64,000 bases of DNA, taken from assembly GCA_964550795.1 (NCBI GenBank), contig CAZKBH010000026.1, positions 1-64,000 on the forward strand, written 5' to 3'. The stretch comes from M3007 sp964550795 (GTDB lineage Bacteria > Bacteroidota > Bacteroidia > Chitinophagales > Saprospiraceae). Position 1 is the stretch's first letter. The number at the start of each line of letters is the position of its first letter. Made by a program: the position numbers and the translations under genes. The notes below the pieces were generated by a model. That model saw only the letters and a list, made by a program, of their open reading frames with translations. It searched no databases and was not told the DNA's origin. Of the stretch, positions 8,810-16,575 are shown piece by piece.

Positions 8810-9897
8810 CCCCGCCTTGGCTTGTACTTAGCTAGTTCCAAAAACTTCTGGGAATCGGTCATTTGCAGCAACTGATCCATGGAGGTTTCCGGGTAACGTT
8901 TCAGGTAGGCGCGTACAATTTGTAGTCCCACCCAGTTGCCAATTTCGCCGGGCGCCTCTTGGAAAATGATCGGGGCGTTCGGGCTGGGCGTTACGAGCTT
9001 GCGGAATTTGTCGAAATCAGTTGAATACAGCAGTTTTTCACTGAGCAGCCGCGCCCATACTTCCGCTTCGTTGGTGTAGCAACCTTCCATCTGCGTGCGG
9101 GTATAACCCATTTTAAGGCTGTCGGCCACATCGGGCAGGATACAATCTGCGATGTAGAGTTGTTTTCCATTGTGCAACATCAGGTCGAGTAAACGGCGAC
9201 CTGGAGGGGCATCGGCATGGTTTTGAGCAACTGCTTTGGCCAAGCGCACCACGATATAATCTTTTTGGAATTGCCGCCGCATGAAATAGGGGAATACATC
9301 CGGGTTGTAGCCCGGATAATTTTCGCCCAGAAACAGATCCAGGCCAATGCCACAAAGACTGTCGCCCGCAGTAAATGCATCCGTAGCAAATTCTGAAATC
9401 ATGGTAACAACCTGTGGCACAGGTTTTTGTGGAAAATAATACCGATGATATTGGAACATTTTCTGGAGGTCTTTTTCAAGCCAGCGCAGATCGCCGTACA
9501 CCTGCTGCACCGTATCGTACAAATGGCGCACCTGTGGGACGGTAATAAAACCGGTCAATGCTTCGCGGGGTGTTTCACTTGGGTTGGATTGATCGTGAAT
9601 AATTTCGTTGCAAAAAAGTGGGAGCATGACCGGGTATTTTCCCAGCAGACTTTGCATTTCCATCTGCATATCAGTGGTGTCCAGCGCGAATATATCTTGT
9701 TCAAAACGAAGGAGTTGCAGCTCCACTTTTATATCCGACACATCTGGGCGCGGGGTGCGATTATCATCCCCACAGGCGGTGAAAGCCAGAACAGCAAACA
9801 GGAAAACGAGCGAAAAAAAGGTGCGTAATTTCAAAGCAGGAAAGGATTGGTTGGCTGAATTTGAAGGGGTAAAGGTACAGAACGCTGGTGGGTTCAA
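8806..9897 (-). CDS. gldB: GldB-like gliding motility lipoprotein
   Basis: Up to 363 aa. A hydrophobic leader ends in a lipobox (AVLAFTAC, Cys42), so the protein is a lipoprotein. The mature part begins with the GldB hallmark (VELQLLRFEQDIFALDT, then KYPVMLPLF). It ends with GNWVGLQIVRAYLKRYPE and FLELAKYKPR, which match the end of the GldB family. GldB is needed for gliding and is found with the T9SS/Gld apparatus in Bacteroidota. The ATG at 9897 gives an unusually long pre-signal segment of about 21 residues; a TTG at about 9834 (LKLRTFFSLVF) would give a standard signal peptide. The many T9SS substrates in the window fit this call. Confidence 0.85.
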   Translation of the reverse strand: MNPPAFCTFTPSNSANQSFPALKLRTFFSLVFLFAVLAFTACGDDNRTPRPDVSDIKVELQLLRFEQDIFALDTTDMQMEMQSLLGKYPVMLPLFCNEIIHDQSNPSETPREALTGFITVPQVRHLYDTVQQVYGDLRWLEKDLQKMFQYHRYYFPQKPVPQVVTMISEFATDAFTAGDSLCGIGLDLFLGENYPGYNPDVFPYFMRRQFQKDYIVVRLAKAVAQNHADAPPGRRLLDLMLHNGKQLYIADCILPDVADSLKMGYTRTQMEGCYTNEAEVWARLLSEKLLYSTDFDKFRKLVTPSPNAPIIFQEAPGEIGNWVGLQIVRAYLKRYPETSMDQLLQMTDSQKFLELAKYKPRRG

Positions 9898-10197
9898 GGT
9901 GTTGCGGTGGTTGGTTTACGAGACTTGTTGCGAAGGGGGCGATTTGCCCATTCCGCTCGAACGCCCTCATCGAACCAAGTTACAGTAACCTTCCTGTTCA
10001 AAATCACGCTGTATTGGTTATATGGACAAAAAAAAACGCTTTAAGAGGTTTTAATTTTCTTCCTTTTAATACTTTTGGGCTGAGCTTGGGTAGTAGTATC
10101 GAAAAGAAAGAAGCTACCGATTTGCAGCATTTAAAAAGGTAGCTTTCATCTTCACTACGCTACAAAAATTTACATCATTTTTTAGAATCATCCTGGA
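9898..10197. other. 300-bp intergenic region between gldB and the cation ATPase
   Basis: No convincing reading frame. It contains a weak inverted repeat, AAGCTACC near 10111 with GGTAGCTT near 10138. Composition shifts from GC-balanced to AT-rich partway through, near 10000, which marks the left edge of the AT-rich ATPase segment. Confidence 0.5.
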
Positions 10198-12768
10198 ATG
10201 AATCATCATCTTTTATCAGTCTCCGAGATTCAGCAACTGCTTAACACAAGCAAAGATGGTCTGCATCAATCTGTTGCAGAACAGCGGTTGGAGGAATTTG
10301 GCAAAAATGAATTGATTGAAAAGAAAAAGAAGTCTGTTTGGAAAATCTTTTTCAATCAATTTAAGGATATAATGATATTAATTCTGCTCTCAGCAGCAGG
10401 TATTTCAATTGCGATTGGTGATATAAAAGATGCGGTTGTAATTCTCATAATTGTATTTTTAAATGCTATAATAGGGTTTGTACAGGAGTATAGAGCAGAG
10501 AAAGCAATGGCTGCGCTGAAAAAAATGTCTGCATTGAACGCTTTGGTGCGCAGGAATGGCGATATTGTTGAGGTAGCGTCATCAGATTTAGTTATAGGCG
10601 ACATAGTTATACTAGAGGCAGGAAATATTGTTCCGGCGGATATTCGCCTGTCTGAAACGTACTCGCTTAAAATAGAGGAATCGTCTCTTACGGGAGAATC
10701 CCATTCTGTGGATAAATTAACCGAAGAGCTTGAAACGGAGGATTTGCCTATTGGGGATCGGAATAATATGGCCTTCAAGAGTACCATCGTTTCCTATGGG
10801 CGGGGGGAAGGTATCGTGGTAGCAACTGGCATGAACACCGAAATAGGTCGTATTGCTCAGCTGTTACAGGGAGAGGAAGGTCAGACACCACTTCAAAGAA
10901 GATTATCGGATTTCAGCAAAAAGCTATCTGTTGTTGTCGTTGGTATCTGTGTAGTTTTATATGGTGTAGGCTTGCTTCGTGGCGAGGACCCCATCAATAT
11001 GTTACTTACGGCTATTTCAGTTGCCGTTGCGGCTATTCCAGAGGCATTGCCTGCCGTTATAACGATAGCATTGGCTGTTGGGGCAAAACGAATGGTTGCT
11101 AAAAATGCACTTATTCGAAGGCTTCCATCGGTAGAGACTTTAGGCTCAGTAACCTATATATGCTCTGACAAAACAGGCACAATTACGCAGAATAAGATGA
11201 CTGTTACGGACACCTGGCAACCAGATTCAGTAGTAACTTTTCAAGACTTCGAGGCGGCGGAATTGTTGTTGTTTGCCATGGAACTCAATCACGATGTCTC
11301 TGTAAATGAATTAAATAAATATAAAGGAGATCCAACCGAGATTGCTATTGTAGAATACACGAGAAGCCACCGGCTTTATGCCGAGTCCTGGAAAAATATC
11401 AAGCGTGAGGAAGAACTACCCTTTGATTCTGAAAGGAAACGAATGACCACTATTTATGCACTCCATGGTAAGTATCTATCCGTTACAAAAGGAGCGGTGG
11501 AATCCGTACTAGATTGTTGCACGATACAGGATGATTCGGAAATCACAAAATCCGTTAATCAATTTGCCCAACAGGGCAAACGGGTATTGTCATACGCTAT
11601 TTCTATACTGGATAAACTGCCGGAAAACATTACGATCCAAAATATAGAGCGAAACCTTAGCTTTATTGGCATCGTTGCCATGATAGACCCTCCAAGAGAA
11701 GAGGCAAAGCAAGCGATATCGAACTGCCATACAGCAGGCATTACGCCTGTTATGATAACAGGAGATCACCCAATCACTGCGCAGGCAATTGCTTTAGAAA
11801 CGGGCATTATTCACAAAAAAACCGATCGGGTAGTGACTGGTGTGGAACTTGAAAACTTCAGTGATGAAGTATTTGAAAAAGAAGTTGAATATATAAAGGT
11901 TTATGCTCGAGTATCACCAGAGCAGAAGTTGCAAATAGTAAAAATGCTGCAGAAGAAAAATCATTTTGTTGCGATGACTGGGGATGGTGTAAATGACGCA
12001 CCTGCCTTGCGAAGAGCAAATATTGGTATTGCAATGGGTATAACTGGAACGGATGTGAGTAAAGAAGCTGCACAGATGATTCTGTTAGATGATAATTTTG
12101 CAACCATCATTAAAGCAGTAAGGGAGGGACGAAGAATATATGACAACATCAGAAAATTTATAAAATACACCCTTACGAGTAATGGTGGAGAAATTTGGAC
12201 AATCTTTCTAGCGCCCCTCATTGGCTTACCTATGCCGCTTATTCCTATCCATATTTTATGGATTAATTTAGTGACAGATGGCCTTCCAGGGTTAGCATAC
12301 GCAGCTGAACCCGCAGAGGACAATATCTTACAAAGACCACCCCGAAAGACAGATGAAAGCATATTTGCAAATGGATTGGGGTTTCATATACTTTGGGTTG
12401 GCTTATTGATGGGAGCCGTCTGTCTTTTTGTGCAAGTGGGAGCTATCAAGCTTGGAAATGACAAGTGGCAAACGATGGTCTTCACGGTATTATGCATAAG
12501 CCAGATGGGGCATGCAATGGCAGTTCGAAGTGATTCAAAATCTCTGTTTCAACAAGGTGTATTTGGGAACAAACAACTTGTAGGTGCCGTTCTGCTAACT
12601 TTTGCGCTGCAAATGGCCGTGATATACGTTCCTTATCTGCAGGATATTTTTCGAACAAAATCTTTGAGCCTTGCTGAATTATTGATGTGTATAGGGCTAT
12701 CAAGTATCGTTTTCTGGGCAGTTGAACTAGAGAAATGGGTTAAGCGGAATAAACAATCCAGACGCTGA
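10198..12768 (+). CDS. Cation-transporting P-type ATPase (Ca2+-type, P2)
   Basis: An 856-aa membrane pump. The N-terminal cation-ATPase domain (QQLLNTSKDGLHQSVAEQRL) leads into the first helix pair. The actuator domain has SSLTGES. The fourth helix reads AAIPEALPAVITIALAVG, the P2-type ion-binding PEAL-P kink. The phosphorylation site is CSDKTGTITQNKMTV (Asp324). The P-domain hinge is MTGDGVNDAPAL. Six C-terminal helices follow. This is the SERCA/PMCA-like group, which exports Ca2+ or a related cation using ATP. The DNA is clearly richer in A and T than its neighbours and uses A/T-ending codons, consistent with acquisition by transfer. No partner gene is adjacent. Confidence 0.9.
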   Translation: MNHHLLSVSEIQQLLNTSKDGLHQSVAEQRLEEFGKNELIEKKKKSVWKIFFNQFKDIMILILLSAAGISIAIGDIKDAVVILIIVFLNAIIGFVQEYRAEKAMAALKKMSALNALVRRNGDIVEVASSDLVIGDIVILEAGNIVPADIRLSETYSLKIEESSLTGESHSVDKLTEELETEDLPIGDRNNMAFKSTIVSYGRGEGIVVATGMNTEIGRIAQLLQGEEGQTPLQRRLSDFSKKLSVVVVGICVVLYGVGLLRGEDPINMLLTAISVAVAAIPEALPAVITIALAVGAKRMVAKNALIRRLPSVETLGSVTYICSDKTGTITQNKMTVTDTWQPDSVVTFQDFEAAELLLFAMELNHDVSVNELNKYKGDPTEIAIVEYTRSHRLYAESWKNIKREEELPFDSERKRMTTIYALHGKYLSVTKGAVESVLDCCTIQDDSEITKSVNQFAQQGKRVLSYAISILDKLPENITIQNIERNLSFIGIVAMIDPPREEAKQAISNCHTAGITPVMITGDHPITAQAIALETGIIHKKTDRVVTGVELENFSDEVFEKEVEYIKVYARVSPEQKLQIVKMLQKKNHFVAMTGDGVNDAPALRRANIGIAMGITGTDVSKEAAQMILLDDNFATIIKAVREGRRIYDNIRKFIKYTLTSNGGEIWTIFLAPLIGLPMPLIPIHILWINLVTDGLPGLAYAAEPAEDNILQRPPRKTDESIFANGLGFHILWVGLLMGAVCLFVQVGAIKLGNDKWQTMVFTVLCISQMGHAMAVRSDSKSLFQQGVFGNKQLVGAVLLTFALQMAVIYVPYLQDIFRTKSLSLAELLMCIGLSSIVFWAVELEKWVKRNKQSRR

Positions 12769-12866
12769 ATAATACAAGCAGTGTAGAAACGAGATTGTGA
12801 AATGTCCAGAAGGTGCACCAACAAAAATTGGCTGCCCGCACTTTTCATGCGAACAGCCAATGTACA

Positions 12867-12911
12867 CCGGAACGCTGTTCCGGCTTATGATCTGCCGGAA
12901 CAGCGTTCCGG
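12867..12911. terminator. Duplicated aconitase terminator hairpin (copy A)
   Basis: Perfect 17-bp arms 12867-12883 and 12895-12911 with an 11-nt spacer. Each arm is itself nearly palindromic (CCGGAACGCTGTTCCGG). In this copy it follows the DUF1016 gene instead of aconitase, so the new gene inherits a terminator. Confidence 0.65.
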
Positions 12912-12919
12912 CCTACAAG

Positions 12920-13057
12920 TTACTTCATTCCAAAATCCTTCCGAATCTTGTTCAACGCGCTACCCGACTGCACCCATTCAATCTGGGCGTCGTTGTAGGT
13001 ATGGTTCACGTCAAAATTTTCGGTAGTGCCGTCGGAGTGCGAAAGTTGGATTTGGAG
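12920..13057 (-). pseudogene. Aconitase C-terminal fragment (duplicated remnant)
   Basis: In frame it encodes about the last 45 residues of aconitase (from LQIQLSHSDGTTENFDVN to IRKDFGMK and stop). It differs from the intact gene by one visible amino acid (TTEN for TTEK). It has no start or upstream aconitase sequence, so it is not expected to work as an enzyme. The DUF1016 gene overlaps it in another frame and takes its stop codon at 13011 from it. Confidence 0.88.
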
Positions 13058-14066
13058 TCTTTCCCCGCCGCGCTCGCTCAATTGCCGCATGCAATTTCGC
13101 TTGCAAAACTGCTTTCGGCGGCAATTCAGTAAGGTACTGCGATACCCGGATGTTGCCATGGTCGAGCATAAGCAATTCGATATGCTCTTCAGATTTACCA
13201 GCGCAAAGAATAAGCCCCATAGGTTCGTTTTCACCTTCTATGTGCTCATTTTTTTCCAGCCAGCGGAGATAAAGCTCCATTTGGGCCTTGTCTTTTGGCT
13301 TAAAATTGCGCATTTTTAGATCAATCACCACAAGTCGGCGTAGCCGACGGTGGTAGAAAAGCAAATCCATTTTGTAATCTTCGCCATCAATTACGATGCG
13401 TTTTTGGCGAGCCATGAAGGCAAAGTCTGCCCCAAATTCGAGGATGAACCGTTGTAAGTCAGCCAAAATAGCTGTCTCCAAATCCTTTTCCGAATAGGTG
13501 TCTTTCAGGTCGAGAAAATCAAGCACGTATGGGTCGCGGAATACAAAATCCTCCGAAACCGCGCCAGATGTTTCAATATGTTTCAATTCTTGCGCAATCA
13601 GTTCATCCGGCTTGCGTGACAAGGCTGTTCGCTCGTACAACATAGAGTCAATTCGCTCTTCCAATTGCCGGGTGCTCCAACCTTCGATGCGACACATTTC
13701 CATGTAAAAGCGACGTTTCAAGTCGTCTTCGAGCGCTAAAAACTGGCGAAAATGAGTCCAACTAAATAGTTTACGCACTGCGTAAACTATTTCAACGTCG
13801 TTAAAAACAGTGGCAAAGCGAATGAAAAGCCACAAATTGATGTGATTGTAACCTTTACCAAACTCTGCAGTGAGCTGCTCCGCCAACTTCCGAACCACCT
13901 GTTTGCCGAATTCAGCACGTTGGTCTTGGAGGATTTCATGGCGAATGGAATTCCCGATCTGCCAGTATAAAAGCACCAATTCGGCGTTGACCGCCCTCCC
14001 CACGCTGTGCTTTGCGCTGACGATTAGGTTTTTAATTTCTGAGAAAAGATGATTTTCAGGTAACAT
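13011..14066 (-). CDS. DUF1016 / YhcG-family PD-(D/E)XK nuclease
   Basis: A 351-aa protein. The N-terminal DUF1016 helical domain (VLLYWQIGNSI to SMLYERTALSRKP) is followed by a PD-(D/E)XK nuclease core with Asp234 (DYKMDLLFYHR), Asp249 and Lys251 (VVIDLK). The family is linked to restriction-modification loci and mobile DNA and is thought to cut DNA or act with RM systems. The last 15 residues (TPNPTFALRRHYRKF) are encoded by the duplicated aconitase end read in another frame, so this C-terminus was created by the insertion. A perfect 13-bp palindrome at 13764-13792 encodes residues about 92-101. A second, diverged family member lies at 45301-46323. Confidence 0.87.
   Translation of the reverse strand: MLPENHLFSEIKNLIVSAKHSVGRAVNAELVLLYWQIGNSIRHEILQDQRAEFGKQVVRKLAEQLTAEFGKGYNHINLWLFIRFATVFNDVEIVYAVRKLFSWTHFRQFLALEDDLKRRFYMEMCRIEGWSTRQLEERIDSMLYERTALSRKPDELIAQELKHIETSGAVSEDFVFRDPYVLDFLDLKDTYSEKDLETAILADLQRFILEFGADFAFMARQKRIVIDGEDYKMDLLFYHRRLRRLVVIDLKMRNFKPKDKAQMELYLRWLEKNEHIEGENEPMGLILCAGKSEEHIELLMLDHGNIRVSQYLTELPPKAVLQAKLHAAIERARRGKTPNPTFALRRHYRKF
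13764..13792. repeat. Perfect palindrome inside the DUF1016 gene
   Basis: AAATAGTTTACGC (13764-13776) pairs with 13780-13792 around an ACT loop. It encodes EIVYAVRKLF just before the conserved SWTHF. A palindrome lies at the equivalent codons of the second DUF1016 gene (46013-46045). Confidence 0.8.
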
Positions 14067-14118
14067 AATACGCCGTCATTTGAACGGCAATAATAAAACA
14101 AATTTCAATCATCATAAA

Positions 14119-14355
14119 ACAAAAATTGGCTGCCCGCACTTTTCATACGAACAGCCAATGTACACCGGAACGCTGTTCCGGCTTATGATCTGCCGGAACA
14201 GCGTTCCGGCCTACAAGTTACTTCATTCCAAAATCCTTCCGAATCTTGTTCAACGCGCTACCCGACTGCACCCATTCAATCTGGGCATCGTTGTAGGTAT
14301 GGTTCACGTCAAATTTCTCGGTAGTACCGTCGGAGTGCGAAAGTTGGATTTGGAG
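14119..14355. repeat. Direct repeat copy B (237 bp) at the intact aconitase 3' end
   Basis: Partner of 12821-13057. It contains the true end of the aconitase gene and its downstream hairpin (14165-14181/14193-14209). Confidence 0.92.
14165..14209. terminator. Aconitase terminator hairpin (copy B)
   Basis: Perfect 17-bp arms with an 11-nt spacer, 9 bp past the aconitase stop codon. Identical to the duplicated copy at 12867-12911. Confidence 0.65.
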
Positions 14356-16491
14356 CGGCTTGCCGGGTGCGAAGGTATCGAACCCAAGAATGCTCACTTT
14401 GTCGTCCTGACGCACTTTGTCATAGTCGGCTGGATTGGCGAAGGTAAGTGCCAGCATCCCCTGTTTTTTCAGGTTGGTCTGGTGAATACGCGCAAAGGAT
14501 TTCACCACCACGGCTTTTACACCCAGGTAGCGGGGTTCCATCGCAGCGTGTTCGCGACTGCTGCCTTCTCCAAGGTTTTCTTCCCCAAAAATGATGGTTC
14601 CGATGCCTTTTTTCTGGTAAAGACGGGCCGAAGCGGGCACTTCCATGAATTGGCCGCTTTCGACATTCAACACCTTGTTGCGTTCGCCATTGAAAGCGTT
14701 TTCCGCACCGATATAACAGTTGTTAGAGATGTTTTCGAGGTGACCGCGGTACTTGAGCCAGGGGCCAGCCATCGAGATATGGTCGGTGGTGCACTTACCT
14801 TTGGCTTTGATGAGCACACGCATATCGGTCACGTCTCCGCTGGTGATCGGTTTGAAAGGTTTGAGCAATTGCAGGCGTTGGCTGTCTTTCGCAACAGCAA
14901 CTTTGATGGCACCTTTGGCCGGAGCAATGTACCCGGCATCTTCCACCGCGAAACCAGCTTTAGGCAACTCAATACCTTTTGGTGGATCAAGTTTTACCTG
15001 CTCGCCCTTGTTGTTGGTCAAGGTGCTCTTTTTCGGGTTAAAAGTCAAATCCCCTGCAATGGCAAACGCCGTTACAATTTCCGGAGAAGCCACAAATGCG
15101 TGCGTGTTCGGGTTGCCGTCGTTCCGCGACGTGAAGTTGCGGTTGAAGGAGGTCATAATCGAGTTCGCACGTTTGGCATCATCTATGTGCCGCGCCCATT
15201 GTCCAATACAGGGACCGCAGGCATTGGCCAATACCACGCCGCCGATTTTTTCAAATTCGCCCAAAAGCCCATCGCGCTCCGCAGTGTAGCGGATCAACTC
15301 CGAACCAGGCGTGATGGTGAACTCAGCCTTCACTTCAATGCCTTTTTCACGCGCCTGACGGGCAATGGATGCCGCGCGGGTAAGGTCTTCGTAGCTTGAG
15401 TTGGTGCAGGAACCAATCAGGCCAACTTCCAATTTCACCGGGTACTTGTTCTTTTTCACGGCTGCCGCGAATTTCGACAGCGGCCAGGCCAAATCAGGCG
15501 TGAACGGACCGTTGATGTGTGGCTCAAGTTTGCTCAAATCAATTTCGATTACTTGATCGAAGTATTGCTCCGGATTTGCATAGCATTCAGCATCGCCGGT
15601 GAGGTACTCGGCTACCTTGTTGCACATCGAAGCGACTTTGCTGCGACCAGTGGCTTTGAGGTAGCGCGCCATGGATTTGTCGTAGCCGAATGTGGAAGTG
15701 GTGGCACCAATTTCCGCGCCCATGTTGCAAATGGTTCCTTTACCCGTTGCACTCATGCTCTGTGCGCCTGGGCCGAAATATTCCACAATGGCACCTGTAC
15801 CACCTTTTACGGTGAGAATGCCTGCTACTTTCAGGATCACATCTTTGGGAGAAGCCCAGCCGCGCAGTTTGCCCGTGAGTTTCACGCCAATGAGTTTGGG
15901 CATTTGCAGTTCCCATGCCATGCCGCTCATCGCGTCCACCGCATCTGCGCCGCCCACCCCAATTGCCACCATGCCGAGGCCACCCGCATTAACGGTGTGG
16001 GAGTCGGTTCCAATCATCAAACCACCGGGGAATGCATAATTTTCAAGGACAATTTGGTGAATAATACCCGCACCTGGTTTCCAGAACCCAATGCCATACT
16101 TCTGTGAAACAGTACTCAAAAAGTCAAAAACTTCCTTGTTTTTGTCCAGCGCCACCACCATATCCTTGGCCGCGCCCACTTCCGCAGTAATCAAGTGATC
16201 GCAGTGAACGGTGCTTGGCACGGCCACTTTTTTGCGTCCGCAAGTCATAAACTGAAGCAGGGCCATTTGTGCCGTTGCGTCCTGCATCGCTACGCGGTCC
16301 ACCTGAAAAAACACATAATCGCCGCCACGTTTGTAATCCGAAAGCGGGCTTTCTGGGTGCAAGTGTGCGAAAAGGATTTTTTCGGAGAGCGTGAGGGGGC
16401 GTTTCAGTTTGGCTTTTGCCGCATCCACGCGGGCGGGGAAAGAGGCGTAAAACGCCTTGAGCATTTTAAGGTCGAATATTGTCGAGGCCAT
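14218..16491 (-). CDS. acn: Aconitate hydratase (mitochondrial type)
   Basis: A 757-aa TCA-cycle enzyme that interconverts citrate and isocitrate with a 4Fe-4S cluster. Visible signatures are the cluster segment GLIGSCTNSSYEDL, the CGPCIGQW segment with two further cluster cysteines, GTDSHTVNAGGLGM, and the swivelling domain with GEENLGEGSSREHAAMEPR. Length matches the mitochondrial-type (about 755 aa) rather than the AcnA type (about 890 aa). The start at 16491 (MASTIFDLKML) is preferred over 16509. The 3' end is duplicated downstream with a DUF1016 gene in between, but this copy is intact. It is cytoplasmic and monocistronic as seen here. Confidence 0.95.
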   Translation of the reverse strand: MASTIFDLKMLKAFYASFPARVDAAKAKLKRPLTLSEKILFAHLHPESPLSDYKRGGDYVFFQVDRVAMQDATAQMALLQFMTCGRKKVAVPSTVHCDHLITAEVGAAKDMVVALDKNKEVFDFLSTVSQKYGIGFWKPGAGIIHQIVLENYAFPGGLMIGTDSHTVNAGGLGMVAIGVGGADAVDAMSGMAWELQMPKLIGVKLTGKLRGWASPKDVILKVAGILTVKGGTGAIVEYFGPGAQSMSATGKGTICNMGAEIGATTSTFGYDKSMARYLKATGRSKVASMCNKVAEYLTGDAECYANPEQYFDQVIEIDLSKLEPHINGPFTPDLAWPLSKFAAAVKKNKYPVKLEVGLIGSCTNSSYEDLTRAASIARQAREKGIEVKAEFTITPGSELIRYTAERDGLLGEFEKIGGVVLANACGPCIGQWARHIDDAKRANSIMTSFNRNFTSRNDGNPNTHAFVASPEIVTAFAIAGDLTFNPKKSTLTNNKGEQVKLDPPKGIELPKAGFAVEDAGYIAPAKGAIKVAVAKDSQRLQLLKPFKPITSGDVTDMRVLIKAKGKCTTDHISMAGPWLKYRGHLENISNNCYIGAENAFNGERNKVLNVESGQFMEVPASARLYQKKGIGTIIFGEENLGEGSSREHAAMEPRYLGVKAVVVKSFARIHQTNLKKQGMLALTFANPADYDKVRQDDKVSILGFDTFAPGKPLQIQLSHSDGTTEKFDVNHTYNDAQIEWVQSGSALNKIRKDFGMK

Positions 16492-16575
16492 TCGTATAGT
16501 TTTTGTCAAAAAGTGGGCAAATGTAGATGAATTCCTAGGGAAAATGGAACGGACGCAACAGGAAAAAGTTTGTGC

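Larger units (their letters stand above)
12821..13057. repeat. Direct repeat copy A (237 bp) of the aconitase 3' end and terminator
   Basis: It matches 14119-14355 with an offset of 1298 bp and only a handful of mismatches by eye. It holds the last 45 codons of aconitase, the hairpin 12867-12883/12895-12911 and a further 30-40 bp. Copies A and B flank the DUF1016 gene, as expected if that gene arrived by an event that duplicated its target. Confidence 0.92.

Noticed and set aside
14080..15399. 439-aa plus-strand frame over the aconitase end
   Set aside because: It is antisense to a clearly real aconitase and merges with the repeat copy.
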